From Diaporthe sp. PMI_573 (Eukaryota > Ascomycota > Sordariomycetes > Diaporthales > Diaporthaceae): 64,000 nucleotides of DNA. Position numbers and translations under genes: made by a program. How positions within the stretch are numbered: the first letter of the stretch is position 1; the number at the start of each line of letters is the position of its first letter. The stretch is from NCBI GenBank assembly GCA_021399435.1, contig JAJTUP010000092.1, forward strand, positions 62,001 through 126,000, written 5' to 3'. Below, in pieces: positions 22,276 to 33,151 of this stretch. A model generated the notes under the pieces. The model was not told the origin of the DNA. It was given only the letters and a program-made list of their open reading frames with translations, and made no database searches.

Positions 22276-24174
22276 CTAATCTAAACTCCGATCCTGGGCC
22301 AAAGCATAGACTGCATCATGGGAATTCCAAGATGCTGCTGTATGCAAAGGTGTCCAGCCCTCATGATCCGTAGCATTCACATCAGCTCCATTAAGGAGCA
22401 ATGATTGGACGATGTTCAGGTACCTTGCATTATCGTGACCCAGGGCTGGCCAGGCCAGGGCCAAATGCAGCAAAGGCAAGGAGACCACGGCTGAGCGTAG
22501 CGATGATCTGTAGCTCACATTAGCATTGCAGCTAACCAAATTTGCCACTGCCACGTCCAAACCATGCTCAACTGCCCAGTGTAAAGCGCTCCTACCGAAT
22601 GCATCTGGAGCATTGATTAGGGCTGAACGTGCGATAGGGCCAGCGGTTTGAAGATAATCGACCAGCGTTCTGTCGTCGTCATAAAGGTGAAGCAGAACCT
22701 CATGCAACTCAGTGAATCCTCGAGTCTCTCTGTACTCTTCCCAGACATCGGCCGACGACCTTCCGAAGATTCGGCTAATATTGCTGAGGACCAATTCGAA
22801 ATGCTCACGGCCCGTAATTGTCGACTCTGCCAGCAAAGCATCCAGCATAGTGTTCATTGGCGTGCTGCAGCAAGATCAGCAATGCAGTCGGACAGCCTCG
22901 TGCCGGGCAGAACGTACTTGCCAATATCATCTACCCATTCCCGGCCCGCGCCATCATGTAGCAAGGCTTCGCAAATTTCGATAGCACGCTGCGAGCCGCA
23001 GTTCCTCCAACAATAGTACCCAGAATACTATATGCAGTTAGCGGCGGTATCTCTGGCGAAAGACAGACGTACATAAAGCAGACCAAGACCACAAGGGTCT
23101 ACAACGTCGACAGATGCCTCTCCTTGAAGGAAAAGCGACCTCATCCCAGAAATATCACCGTTTTGCACGAATACAAATATAGGTGCATCGTATGGAACAA
23201 TAACTGGCATGCGATAGAAGACTTGTTCCGATGGCCAGTGGAGCACGGGGTGAGGATCCACGAGCAAAGAGCCATTTTGGCGTACGTTAAAGGCTGGACC
23301 TTGGAAGGGTCGAAGCAGGCAGTCTAGGATGGCTTGACCAATTGCATTTGCATCGTATTGGGCCAGCTTCTCTTGCATGCCGAGTGATTTGAATAACGAC
23401 ACCAGCTGTTGCAGTCTTAGACCTTCCTTTCGAGGCATTCGACCCGCCCACCTACTTCAATCAGAATAAGGCTTGCTTGGTATCATAGCAGGTTACCACT
23501 TACGTTGACTCAGGGATTTTCTGAGGCAGGAGGAAAAGGCTCCCAATTCCGAACTGCGTTTTCAAGCAAGAATAGAAGGTGCTTGATCCAGACTTCCGGA
23601 TACCTGCATCGCGGCACTGGGGAAGCCCATTGACACTGATACAAAATATTTTATAGAGCCTGAGCCGAACGCGGTCTACGGGATCGTTCCGGTCCCATAG
23701 TTCCACTTCTTGTTTGTACCTTTCCAAATGCGCCGATGTGCCTTCTCCCAGTCGCCTCTCCAAGGACTCGCAGAAGGACTTCGGTTCTGTTTTCCAGTGG
23801 TGATACTTAGCTATAAGATCGGCTGGAAGATCTAGATCAGCCTCTGTGAGGGCTAAAACTTGCTGCAGGTCGGGACGGGTTCAGGAGACGGTAAAGACTT
23901 GGGCCTATAGCTAATAAATGATATCAGTTGAGGCATCAGCAATGCTCGCCGGACGAGACTATCGTACTCTTTGGTTGTTTTCGTCCTTGTGCTAGAAACA
24001 ACAAGTTAAGCCTCGACCTCTGCGATAGTGCAAAGTCGGGCAAACCAGTATCAAGAAGCCACTGGATGAGCTAACGATCAGTTTATGAAGACAAAGCATT
24101 CTTTCGCGCCTATTTACCTTGTCGTCTTGGAGGAGACTATCGATGGTTGACGTCTGGCGCAGCCCATCATTCAA
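22276..24174 (-). CDS. Ankyrin-repeat protein with fungal N-terminal region, probably truncated
   Basis: Supported exons are 23862-23504 (5' edge uncertain), 23451-23073, 23027-22918 and 22864-22276. The introns of 52, 45 and 53 bp restore frame; the last one creates NTPMNTMLDALLAES. A further upstream exon pair near 24174-24117 and 24065 reads LRQTSTIDSLLQDDK, then WLLDTGLPDFALSQRSRL, which looks like the same protein, but its junction to 23862 could not be resolved and stops intervene. Ankyrin repeats sit in the last exon: DAFGRSALHWAVEHGLDVAV and NATDHEGWTPLHTAASWN. The frame ends in TAG at 22276, yet the same frame continues for 50 codons as GALTHTGKSAAGLAV and FVEFLLKYEEE to a stop at 22123, so the TAG looks premature. 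Function is unknown. It may be a pseudogene. Confidence 0.6.
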
Positions 24175-24599
24175 TGCGGAAAGGGTTCACCTAATGACCA
24201 GAACAAACGGCGGCAGCCTACAGCGCTTACGTGAGACAAGAGTGTATCTTTTCGCATAAAATGGCCTTGAAGTGCAGACTTCCGCATACAATGAGCCCAG
24301 TGAAGCGATGGTCCGGGGGCGTTGCTGCGGGGAATCTCTACGAAGAATGGCCCTACTTATACTACCTACCCGTTGAACGTGTAAATAAACAGAGCTTTCA
24401 TTACTTAAACAGTGGTTTGAATACTATACTTATGCCTTGCATACAAGCAAAATCGAACCGTGAAACCTTACACTTTCCCAACAAGTTCATCGCCCCGTCC
24501 CTCTCCCAAGTGCCAGCAATGATAGGACGGACAGCCAACAAGAACGAAGGAGCCTCTGGCCATTGCCATATCCAACCTCAAGCCTAACGCAGCGCGATC

Positions 24600-25390
24600 C
24601 TATCGACGGCTGCCCCCGCGCGCCCGCCTCCCCTTCAGCTTCGTACAGTACCGCACCTGCAGCGTTCCCACGCTCCGCTGTCGTTGTGGAAAGGCGTCCG
24701 TAAGTTGCCTGTGGATCTGCGCTTCCATAACAGCCCTTGGTGCTTCAGCCCGATGAGGAGGTCGTCTTCTTCAGGCGTGAATGCAGCCCTCGTTGGTGCG
24801 CCTCGCTTCGTGGCGGAACGCTGTTGACTGGTGGCTTGACTGGTGGGTGTCGACTAGTACCGTCTTCGCGTCCGTGATTCGCGCAGAAATCCCAAGTGAA
24901 CTGGAGCTGGAAGGTCGCCAGGCTGTTTATTACAGCACGCTTGAGGACTGCATCCTGAAGCGGCCATTCCTCGAAATTCGCCCGAGGGGCCTGAACAGCC
25001 CCTTCTTCGACGCGGGACCGGCGAGAGGACGGCGGGCTGTGGATGCTGCGCCGGCCGGGGCGCTTCCGGCCTGGGGCTGATGTTTGGACTTGTCGTGATG
25101 GGGGGGGGGAGATGCCGGCGTCCGAGGATCTGCAATCTGGTTGATCTTCTGAGAGGGGTCGACTGTATAGGCGAGCTCATCCTGTGGCGCTTGCGGGGCG
25201 GTGCTCTCCCTCGCTTCCCGCAAGAGGATTGTACAGACCGTCATCCCCCGCCCCGGTACTGTCGCGCCGACGACGGCCCAGATGGCGTCGAGGGCTGCCG
25301 CGGTCGTCGGGGTCATCGGACGGCTGCACAGCCTCGGCCTGATCCTCCTCGTCGGAATCGACGCCGGGAGTGTCGCTGGAACAATATAGT
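24600..25390 (-). pseudogene. Frameshifted gene with C-terminal Myb/SANT-like domain
   Basis: On the minus strand the C-terminal part reads AAFTPEEDDLLIGLKHQGLLW, then after a one-base frame change QIHRQLTDAFPQR and GTLQVRYCTKLKGRR, ending at the stop 24602-24600. This is the Myb/SANT-like pattern (acidic first helix, Trp, QxRY before the end) found in many fungal repeat-associated proteins. Upstream in another frame is the companion motif EWPLQDAVLKR and LATFQLQFTWDFCANHGRED, again typical of that family, preceded by a low-complexity basic linker. At least two frame changes are needed to join the parts, so the gene is broken. Its family would bind DNA or chromatin in the nucleus. Confidence 0.6.
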
Positions 25391-25429
25391 GCTAGTCTAA
25401 AGTAGCTAACCTTTGGTAGGATATCGGCT

Positions 25430-25660
25430 TCTTTACTAAAATAGATTTTTCTATATATAAAATTAAAAATAACTAATAAAAAACTCTTAAATATACTTTA
25501 GGCTATATAGATTTTTAGTATCTTTTACTCTACTTTTAAATGTAAGATAAATAATCAACCTTATTATAAAAAATTATATAATAATTTATAAATGAGTGGG
25601 AGTTATATGTCTTGTATAATAGAAACTAGCTACCCTTTTGTAGAGAATCAAGCCTAATTA
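25430..25660. repeat. Short AT-rich tract, probable RIP remnant
   Basis: About 230 bases dominated by TA and TTA words with almost no CpG, flanked abruptly by normal sequence. No coding or terminal-repeat structure is visible. Confidence 0.5.
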
Positions 25661-27021
25661 TCGTGTTGTTCTCTGCGTCTAGCCTCTAGCCTCATTGTCT
25701 GTAATCTTTGGATTGGCTGGAGTGTTTGTTAGACTAGTGTAAGGCTAATCTGACGGCCTGCCTGCCTGTGAGAATTTACATCTAATGTTAGACAAGCCTT
25801 GTAGAAAACTATAGACGTCTATAATGGTCTTATTATCTAGGTGAATGGTCTGGTGGGTCTGTCTTGCTAGGCAGTTGTCTTGGGATAAATAATATTGGGG
25901 AGTCTGTGCTGGATATCGAAAAGCATTCCCAAGGTAGAGGAGTGTGCTTATAAGTGGGTATTGTCGTGTAAAGCCTGCCTCACCAAGCCATGTTGCCGGG
26001 CAGTTGGATTTCGCTGTTGGCGGCCGAGATGGCGCCCCCAAGGCAACTTAGACGGCAGTCTGGTTGAATCATGCCCGTTCGGTCGCAGAATGCTGTTGGG
26101 TGTACCGTGTACCGTAGCATTGAGGACCCAATCCACCCAAAGATGCAGCCCAACACCTATTCGGTGATACCCGAGGACTTTTCCCACGATGCAGCAAAGT
26201 CCGTCATCTAACAGGGGGCCATACATAGCCTAGCTGTTACTAGGTAAGGCGGCCAGTCATGGTGCTCAGTTAATGCCACGTCATTATGTGAGGTGACTGC
26301 GAGGTCCGTTCGATACGACATGAGTGCACACATAGACGCAGATATCGCGACGACGCAGGTCGCTCCCTGGGGCCATTGTCGGCCATCCAAACGGCCACGG
26401 CGTTAAACCAACCTGGGCATCACAACGAGTGCTGCCTCATCGGAATGCTCTAACTTGTGCTTGGCTTACCCCTCAAGCCTGGAGGCTAGGCGCTGCAAAC
26501 TGCAAGGGGCGCGCCTGAATCGATACCAAGGATAGGGAATAGTGTAGACTATTTAACACAGAGCCGGACTGAGAAAAACCACAAGGGCTGGCCTAGCCTT
26601 GGCCTACCTGTTTGCATAGATAATTCCAGTAGTACAATATGATTGGTCGACGTACGATAGATCTAGAAAATTAGGCACATAACATAATAGGCTGGCTGGG
26701 CTCTTATAGGCAGAGAGACCCCTCCAACGTTTCACCATGGTCAATTTGTAGACATGGAGCCTAGGCGCAGGCTGGTCGGCAAGTTTGGTTGTGTTGATTT
26801 CAGTCGCCATATAGAACCCCCACCTCATTGCAACCACAGGAGTTCTTGAGTCATCCCATCGGCAATATGCAGTATGGAGCAATGCGAGTTAGCTTATGCG
26901 GGAGATGTTACGAACAAAGGTAATGGAGGTTGTCTTGATATGAGCAGAGCCTTATGCTAGCAGCTTGTGTTATATTGCCTAACCCTTGACCTTGTGAATA
27001 TTTCATATGGACACTATACCA
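25661..27021. other. No gene recognised
   Basis: About 1.36 kb of mixed composition with short, motif-free frames on both strands. It may hold remains of an older insertion next to the AT tract. Nothing can be named. Confidence 0.4.
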
Positions 27022-28674
27022 CTACTTCTTGCCTTTGCCTTTCCTCCTCTTCGCTGCCCCAGGTTCAGTGAACAAAGTGTCTGGAGTAACCCCTTGTCGA
27101 TTGCTTGCCTGGCTATCCTGCTTAGCAGGTAGAGATGCGGAGTCGAGCGACTGAGACAAATGATGGTCATCTAACTTCTGGGAAAGCCCGGTTGCCTCTG
27201 AGAAGGATGGAACAGAGAAGTCTAACTCGGACGGCAACTGATCGATAGCCGAGCAGATCCTCTTGAAGTGATCTGGCATCCAAGTGTCGTAGATATTCTT
27301 AGTGAACCGATATGCCGTCCACTTGTCCTTTCCGTCAAGCGCCGTAAAAGAAAAAGCACGAATCGGGTGGCGGTAGTACTTGGTTTCCTTCCCATCAATT
27401 ACCGGATAGTAGCCGTAGATTCGGACTGACCGATTGTCGTGTGAGACAGAGAAAGCGAGGATCTGCCGGTGGACCTCGTTTTCCCGCTTCACAAGGCGGA
27501 AGAGCTCGACTATGCCCCGCGCCGCGAGGGTCATGCTGTGAGCATTCTGGCGGTCCGCAACGTCTAATGCTACAGCCCCACACGTTACCTCGCAGGCCAG
27601 GAATGGGAAATATATATAGTATGTGGCCATGAAAAAGGACTGGTCGCCGAAGATAAAGTCGCCAATAAATGGCGATAGCTTGGTGAGCTGGTCCTCGGTA
27701 AATGCCTCGCGTCTAAACCCTACAGAGTAGTCAGGCTGGGGACAGGTTCCAGTTAGGGGGATCGAGTTATTCCAGCCTTCATTAACGCTCTCGATGAGGT
27801 ATTTGCGGTTCTTGGCACGGAGTGCAAGCGATTCCGCCGAAGGAACGATAAGCCGGGAAATGTCCTGAATAATCCTAGCTTTATTCGTATTCTCGAGGTT
27901 CCGACAAGCATTGACGAAGATGTCGTCGTCAAATAGCGTCTCTTTGGGAACCACTTGTTTGCCGCAAAGGAGATCTCGGACAAGATGCTTGCTTGTATCC
28001 ATGATACCAAGCTCAGATATGTCCATGTACGAGCCCTTGGTCTGGAGCAGGAGCGGGTACCGTGCGTCCCTATACGGCGCACTCTTCTCTTCCCGCGGCC
28101 TCTGATCGCTGGGCGTCATGGACGTAGCAGAGTTCGATCGCTTACGTCCAAGGGACGGCGAGGATTTCTTCCGCGCAAGTACACGCTCCATAGTGGGGAC
28201 CGACTCAGAGGACTCTTCCGGCCAGCACGCTTCCTCCGGCCAGCGCCCTTCCTTCGCCCAGAAAGTAATCGGGTCAGTCGCGCAATGGCCGGCGCCAGTG
28301 CCAGTCACTGGCTCGCCAGATATGTTCTCGGCAGGACCTGCGGGGGATATGCGCGGTCGCTTCTGACGTGCGTTTGGGTTGGGATCAAGCGCGTCTTCGA
28401 TTGCTCGCTTGTGACCTTTGCCTTGGATTCGCGCGGCGAGGTCCTATGGTTGCTCAGCTTAGCTCGCAACAGCACAAAGTAAGAATGCCATGCCTGTTGA
28501 GATGGCGCCTCGCGACGGTGCTTGCGACGTGCGCTTCCACGCTGCTGGATGTCGTGGGTTCGTTCTCCTGTCAACTGTCAGTGGGGGAATCCTTCGGCGC
28601 CGCGTGAATTAAGTACCTTGCGTCGACGGCTGGCGGCCCTTCTGGGCGGCCGATTGGGCCCGAGTGCAGGCCAT
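27022..28674 (-). CDS. DUF7924-type fungal protein, three exons, one GC-AG intron
   Basis: Exons are 28674-28617 (MACTRAQSAAQKGRQPSTQ), 28567-28494 and 28443-27022, giving 517 residues. Intron 1 is GTACTT...GACAG (49 bp). Intron 2 (50 bp) starts with GC (GCATGG...GCTAAGCTGAG...CATAG), and both junctions keep phase. The N-terminal third is basic and Ser-rich. The C-terminal domain (about residues 250-450) has PQPDYSVGFRREAFTEDQL, FPFLACEVTCG, ADRQNAHSMTLAARGIVELF, and a final WTAYRFTKNIYD..W, a pattern I recognise as the fungal DUF7924 family. The EVTCG site resembles the ExK centre of PD-(D/E)XK nuclease folds, with Thr where relatives, as I recall, have Lys; catalysis is therefore doubtful. 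The tail KRRKGKGKK is a likely nuclear signal. Such genes are common in accessory fungal DNA. Role unknown. Confidence 0.72.
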
Positions 28675-29771
28675 GGCGGAGGGAGGCCTTGATTATGTGC
28701 TTGGGAGGATGAGGTCTCGAGACGTTGTGGCATGGGAAGAGATGGGTGGCCATGGGCGGCTGGCGATGGGGGACCCACCAGTTTCGGGAAGTGGCGCCTG
28801 GAAAGGACGATTGGATCAGCACTCGGCGGCCAACAATAGACGCCTGGACCACGCCACGCCGGTGCTGCGACCCCGCCGCGCTAGTGCATTTTGTATTAAT
28901 AACGACCTTTCTGGGAACCTACCAATCTTGGTCGGTTGCAGCGATGCGTGGAGGTGGACTGGAGAACAGTCCTGGCAGAGCAGTTGAGTGCGAAAATGTG
29001 TGCATGTTGTTCTGGTCCGGTTCAGTGATGTTAGTCGGGCGGGTCCAGATCCCTCGGACGTTGGTCCTTGACGTCATTGGCAAGGATGAGCTGCGATATC
29101 TCTTGGAGATGGTACTCGGAGGCTTGACGTTGATCCCCGTCATCGGGCAGCGCGTTGTAAACTTTTCCCCTGGACTATCAGCGGGGTGTCCAGAACACAT
29201 GCACTACGGTTCAACTTTACAATTGGGTTGACTTGTCCAGCTCCGTCTTGGTAGGCACGGTATGTAGGCCGGGGATGAGCGTAGGGTCGTGGGTTAGTGT
29301 GGACATTTTTTGGAAGTTGTTTCAATTTTCAGACAAGTGTTCGGTAATGGATGGAGATATCCGAGGGCGCCGTTGTGGGTATGGATTGGAGTTGAGAGAA
29401 GGCGACGAATGCACTGCCTTGATATATGACCAGTAGGACTGTTACAGTGAGCATGAATGTGACTCAATGGCATGCAGCAGTTAAAACGATTTTCGGTAAC
29501 AGATGGGCACCTAATCATGTGCTGTTGGCGATAATTGCAAAGCCCCACGGTCTTGTCTTGATGGTTCAAGAGAAGCGTGATGCGTTGGATAGGTCGACAC
29601 GTCTCTGAAGCCGCTGCCTACGGCTGCGTCCACAACCTCGTTTACTGATACCAAGGTCAGCATCCAGCTGATCAACAACGCGTCGACAATCTCATGCGTA
29701 CATGAGAAGGGAGCCTCCCCTACTTCCTTACCGCGTCGACCAAGTCAAGATCGTTTCGCCGAGCCCTTGAC
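28675..29771. other. No gene recognised
   Basis: About 1.1 kb upstream of the DUF7924-type gene, GC-rich at its left edge. Frames of up to 168 codons on the plus strand lack motifs and disagree with any splice model. Probably promoter and spacer. Confidence 0.4.
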
Positions 29772-30088
29772 TTGGCGACAGCCTTGTCCATACTCGAATT
29801 GAACCCATAAATGTTTACAAACCTCCCACCGCTGACTGGCCGGAATGCTTCTCAAGAAGCCCCGAGCTGAATACAATCCGAAACGGCGGGCAGAGGCAGG
29901 ATGTCAGCTTGATCCAGTGTCGGCTTTGCTACGATACAATCAAGTTCTATCGACGCCGAGACTGTCCTGGCCTAGTCTACTTCTGCCCGTCTTGCATTGA
30001 CTACACAAAGCAGGTGCACACTTTCCGCAGTCACTGCTTTGAGCCCGCCACAATTGTCATACTGGAGTGTAAAGAGTCACAGAGATAG
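29772..30088 (+). other. Cysteine/histidine-rich open frame without a start, zinc-finger-like
   Basis: The frame from about 29772 (after a TGA) to TAG at 30086 encodes about 104 residues with no ATG. It contains CRLC (C at 29918 and 29927), then 11 residues later C, six residues on CPSC, and then H and HC in FRSHCFEP. The two CxxC pairs with intervening C and H resemble a treble-clef or RING-like zinc site. It could be the last exon of an unrecognised gene or a gene fragment. It ends 170 bp before the end of the convergent gene at 30258. Confidence 0.3.
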
Positions 30089-30257
30089 GGGCGGTGCGTC
30101 GGCTAAGAAGACGAAGAGTCAAAACTTCCGGCTCGGAAAGAAAAATTCCACGGTGGACATGGGTGTTGAGCGTAGAACAGAGAACAGCATTTTGTTATGT
30201 GTATAGCTATGCTAGTCTCTGCCACTCCTGCTCGTCCAACGGAGTCGCTCTGACCTC

Positions 30258-31466
30258 CTAGGCCGGCTGGCAGATCTCGTCCTCGGCCCCGACGAGAGAG
30301 ACTGAGAGCTCGCCCTTCGCCGCTTTGGCTCCGGGGGAGGGGGGGGCACGCATCGTGTCCCGTGTAACCGCCCCGTCTGTGTCCAACCACCTGACCTTTC
30401 TTACCCGTAGCGCTGGTGCATCTGCTTCGCAGTCACGTTGCAGCTGCTCGGCAGAGTTGACCAGCTCGGAGAGACGGCCAAACGGAATGTTGATATTGGC
30501 TGCAGCAGCCAGTGCTTCATCCGGAAGATCGCCACGCCTCTCTGCAGGTACAAACAGTTTGAATGGGAGAACAAGCTCCCCTTGCATAGCGTTGCCAGCC
30601 TTGTCGCGGAACACAACCGTATCCATCAGGTTCTTCACAACCACGTCACAGTCGTAATCCTCTCCACACCCAAAGTCCTGCTCAGAGACCCAAAGAGATA
30701 CAGATGCAGGATGATAGTGGCCTTTTACCTTCCGTTTCGGCGGGTATGCGCAGTCGATATCGAAGGTAAGAAATGTGTATTCTGTCTCGACCACCTCTTC
30801 GAAATATTCTGTAACAATCCTGCGTAGGCTCCGCTCGTCCTGGCTATATCCAACCTCGAAAAGGAAGTGGGGGTATTTTGCTCCTTGGTACATCAACTGG
30901 CCGTCGGGTGACCGCTCGAAATATGGTAATCCTGACTTGCCCCTCCCTTTCTGGACTTTTCCATGGCCGGCCGGTATGATCTTCTCGCGGAAGGAAAGGA
31001 GGGCAGGATACGCGCGAGCGACCCGATCCAACTCTTTCTGGATAGCAATTCCAAAATTCTCCTTGAAAACATCGTGCAAGTAGCTAGCCATAAGTCGTAG
31101 CGTGAGCTTGCCGGTGGCTGCATTCCAGTCCTTTCGGACCTCGTTCTTGAAGAACTCCAGCAAGCCTGGATGCTGTTCGAGTTTCTGATGCAGACGTTCG
31201 TATGAGGACTGGTCGTAGAGGTGGAAGGTTGGACATGCCAAGGTAGGCAGTCCACAGAACTTGTTCCAGATGGCATCGTACGCTTTCTGAACGCAGTCGT
31301 CGCAGTCGTCGCAGTCGCCACCGTCGTGTGTGTCCGGGCAATCGGTGTGGGTTTCAGAGTCGGATCGAGAATGAGCGGGCGAGGGCAGCTTGAAAGGCAC
31401 CGCCTGTATCCTTCCCTCGATGTGGCCCTCCTCGCTGCTAAAGCTTGACGCAGGAGTAGAAGCCAT
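30258..31466 (-). CDS. Hypothetical protein with restriction-endonuclease-like core, 402 aa
   Basis: A single-exon frame with ATG at 31466 and strong GC3. The N-terminus is Ser/Asp-rich with an acidic Cys cluster (GGDCDDCDDCVQ). The centre (about residues 175-250) reads YPHFLFEVGYSQDERSL and then TFLTFDIDCAYPPKRK. The pattern of a strand, E-V-G-Y-S-Q, helix, strand is what I know from fungal PD-(D/E)XK-like proteins of unknown function, where the Glu belongs to the metal site. The C-terminus is less structured. No signal peptide or membrane helix is present. It is on the same strand as the DUF7924-type gene, and RID lies 1.7 kb away divergently. Function beyond this fold suggestion is unknown. 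Confidence 0.6.
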   Translation of the reverse strand: MASTPASSFSSEEGHIEGRIQAVPFKLPSPAHSRSDSETHTDCPDTHDGGDCDDCDDCVQKAYDAIWNKFCGLPTLACPTFHLYDQSSYERLHQKLEQHPGLLEFFKNEVRKDWNAATGKLTLRLMASYLHDVFKENFGIAIQKELDRVARAYPALLSFREKIIPAGHGKVQKGRGKSGLPYFERSPDGQLMYQGAKYPHFLFEVGYSQDERSLRRIVTEYFEEVVETEYTFLTFDIDCAYPPKRKVKGHYHPASVSLWVSEQDFGCGEDYDCDVVVKNLMDTVVFRDKAGNAMQGELVLPFKLFVPAERRGDLPDEALAAAANINIPFGRLSELVNSAEQLQRDCEADAPALRVRKVRWLDTDGAVTRDTMRAPPSPGAKAAKGELSVSLVGAEDEICQPA

Positions 31467-33151
31467 GCTGACGCAGAGGAGAGAGTCGGTCAGGACGAGG
31501 GACGAGGGACTCGCGACGTGAACGGTCTAGAGAAGGTAATGAGCGACTGTACAGATTGCTGCAGTGAATGAAGGGACATGCTGCCTGCTAATTGGCAAAG
31601 GACTTGGGTACTTACCCGCCTACCGATTTAAGATCTCTACCCAAGACATCCAAGACACACATGCTGTAACTAAGCAAGATAGGCGATAGGCTGCCCCACC
31701 ACTATCACCACAACCGCATTCCATGCACTGTTCTGTCAGCGCTGTCCAAAGAATACACCGAGGATGATGCTCTCACAATCGAGTTTGGTCTACTTGGTGA
31801 GTTGTCGTGGCTACACCGTCTCTACAGACTTTAACAATCTCCCTGCCCGAAAGCAGTTTAGTTAGCAGGATTTGGTCCGTGCGACGCCTATAAAAACAAG
31901 CTTCCCTTTATCCCAGAAATACAGTATATAAATGCATAATGAAAATATATATAGATTTTCCCTTATAAAGATCTCTATACTATTTTAATATTAATAATAT
32001 TACTATGTAGTAAGAAAGTAAAGCCTCTAGTTTTAATTTTTCCTATAGTTAGAATATATTAAGACTATAATAATAATTAGAGTAATCTAATAGCTTTTTA
32101 GAAAATAAAATCTAATATAAGATATAAGAATTAAGAAAGCTATGTCTAACTATTTTTACTATAAGTTTTGCTTCTTTTTATAGTAATATAGCTTAGTGTT
32201 TTAGACCTGTAGGCCTTATCTAGTACTATGACTATTTAGTAATATCTACGTCTCTACTAATTACAGTATACTAAAAGGAAAGGCAATATGTATTTGCCCC
32301 TGCAGGGGGAGGGTGGTTAAAGAAAAGATATTATTGTTTTTCTCTTCTCTTCTTACCCCTTCTCACTTTGTCGTGTCTGCAATACCCTGCGCCCATGGTT
32401 CCACATCCGTCTTTCACATAGATGCTTGTGGTCAAGTATGATGCTCTTTATAGAGGAGTGCTCTTCTCAATTTGCATCTCTTTCGGTCTTTTATACTATT
32501 GTTGTACTTTCTTGTTCATATGCGCAGGTCGTCTGACCAGCACAAGTGAGCCACATTGAACTTGGGTGATGAAAAATCAGAGCAAAAGAACTTGGCTCAA
32601 GATGGATCAAGTGATGGCGATGTGCCCTTTGTCTCGTATCCGACGTGCCCTGGAGTTGGACATAGCGACATACATCCTCAGCTACCAGTATTAAGCGGCA
32701 AGCCATTCATCAAGGAAATGCTTGGTGGTCCCGCGGGGACTATGCACATGTGCAATTCAAGTGCTTGGTATCATTTACTCTCTCTGTCAGTGACAGACTG
32801 TGCTGAGATTCCTGTGATCTCCACCATGGAGCATTGCTCGCCGGCCAATCTCTGGCGGTAGCCCAGCTACTATGGGCAAAGTTCTTGACTCCCCTGACGA
32901 TAACTTCAGAATCCTACGGCAGATGCAAACGGTAATGGCTTGTTCTCTCTGCACTAAATTGCCCCTCCGTATCAGCAGGCCCGAGTGAATAGTCCCAGCT
33001 TTGTTGACAGGCCATCAAAGAATTTGCCACATTTTCCCACAACACCAAGGTATCTTTCACCCATGAGCCTCCCCATCTGGCCTCCAAACCACATTCCGCC
33101 ACCATCTTCATTGAGAATTCCCAATACCCAAACATTTCGACTTCGCGTAAG
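31467..33151. other. Intergenic region with AT-rich tract at 31910-32330
   Basis: Between the divergent hypothetical gene and RID. 31910-32330 is AT-rich with TATA and TTAATA words and no CpG, likely a RIP-mutated remnant; it ends with a small palindrome-like CCTGCAGGGG near 32300. The remainder (32340-33151) is normal and presumably includes the RID promoter. No gene is supported. Confidence 0.5.

Noticed and set aside
22850..22930. Frameshift in the ankyrin gene
   Set aside because: A 53-bp intron (GTACGT...CTGCAG) joins the two frames and gives a sensible peptide.
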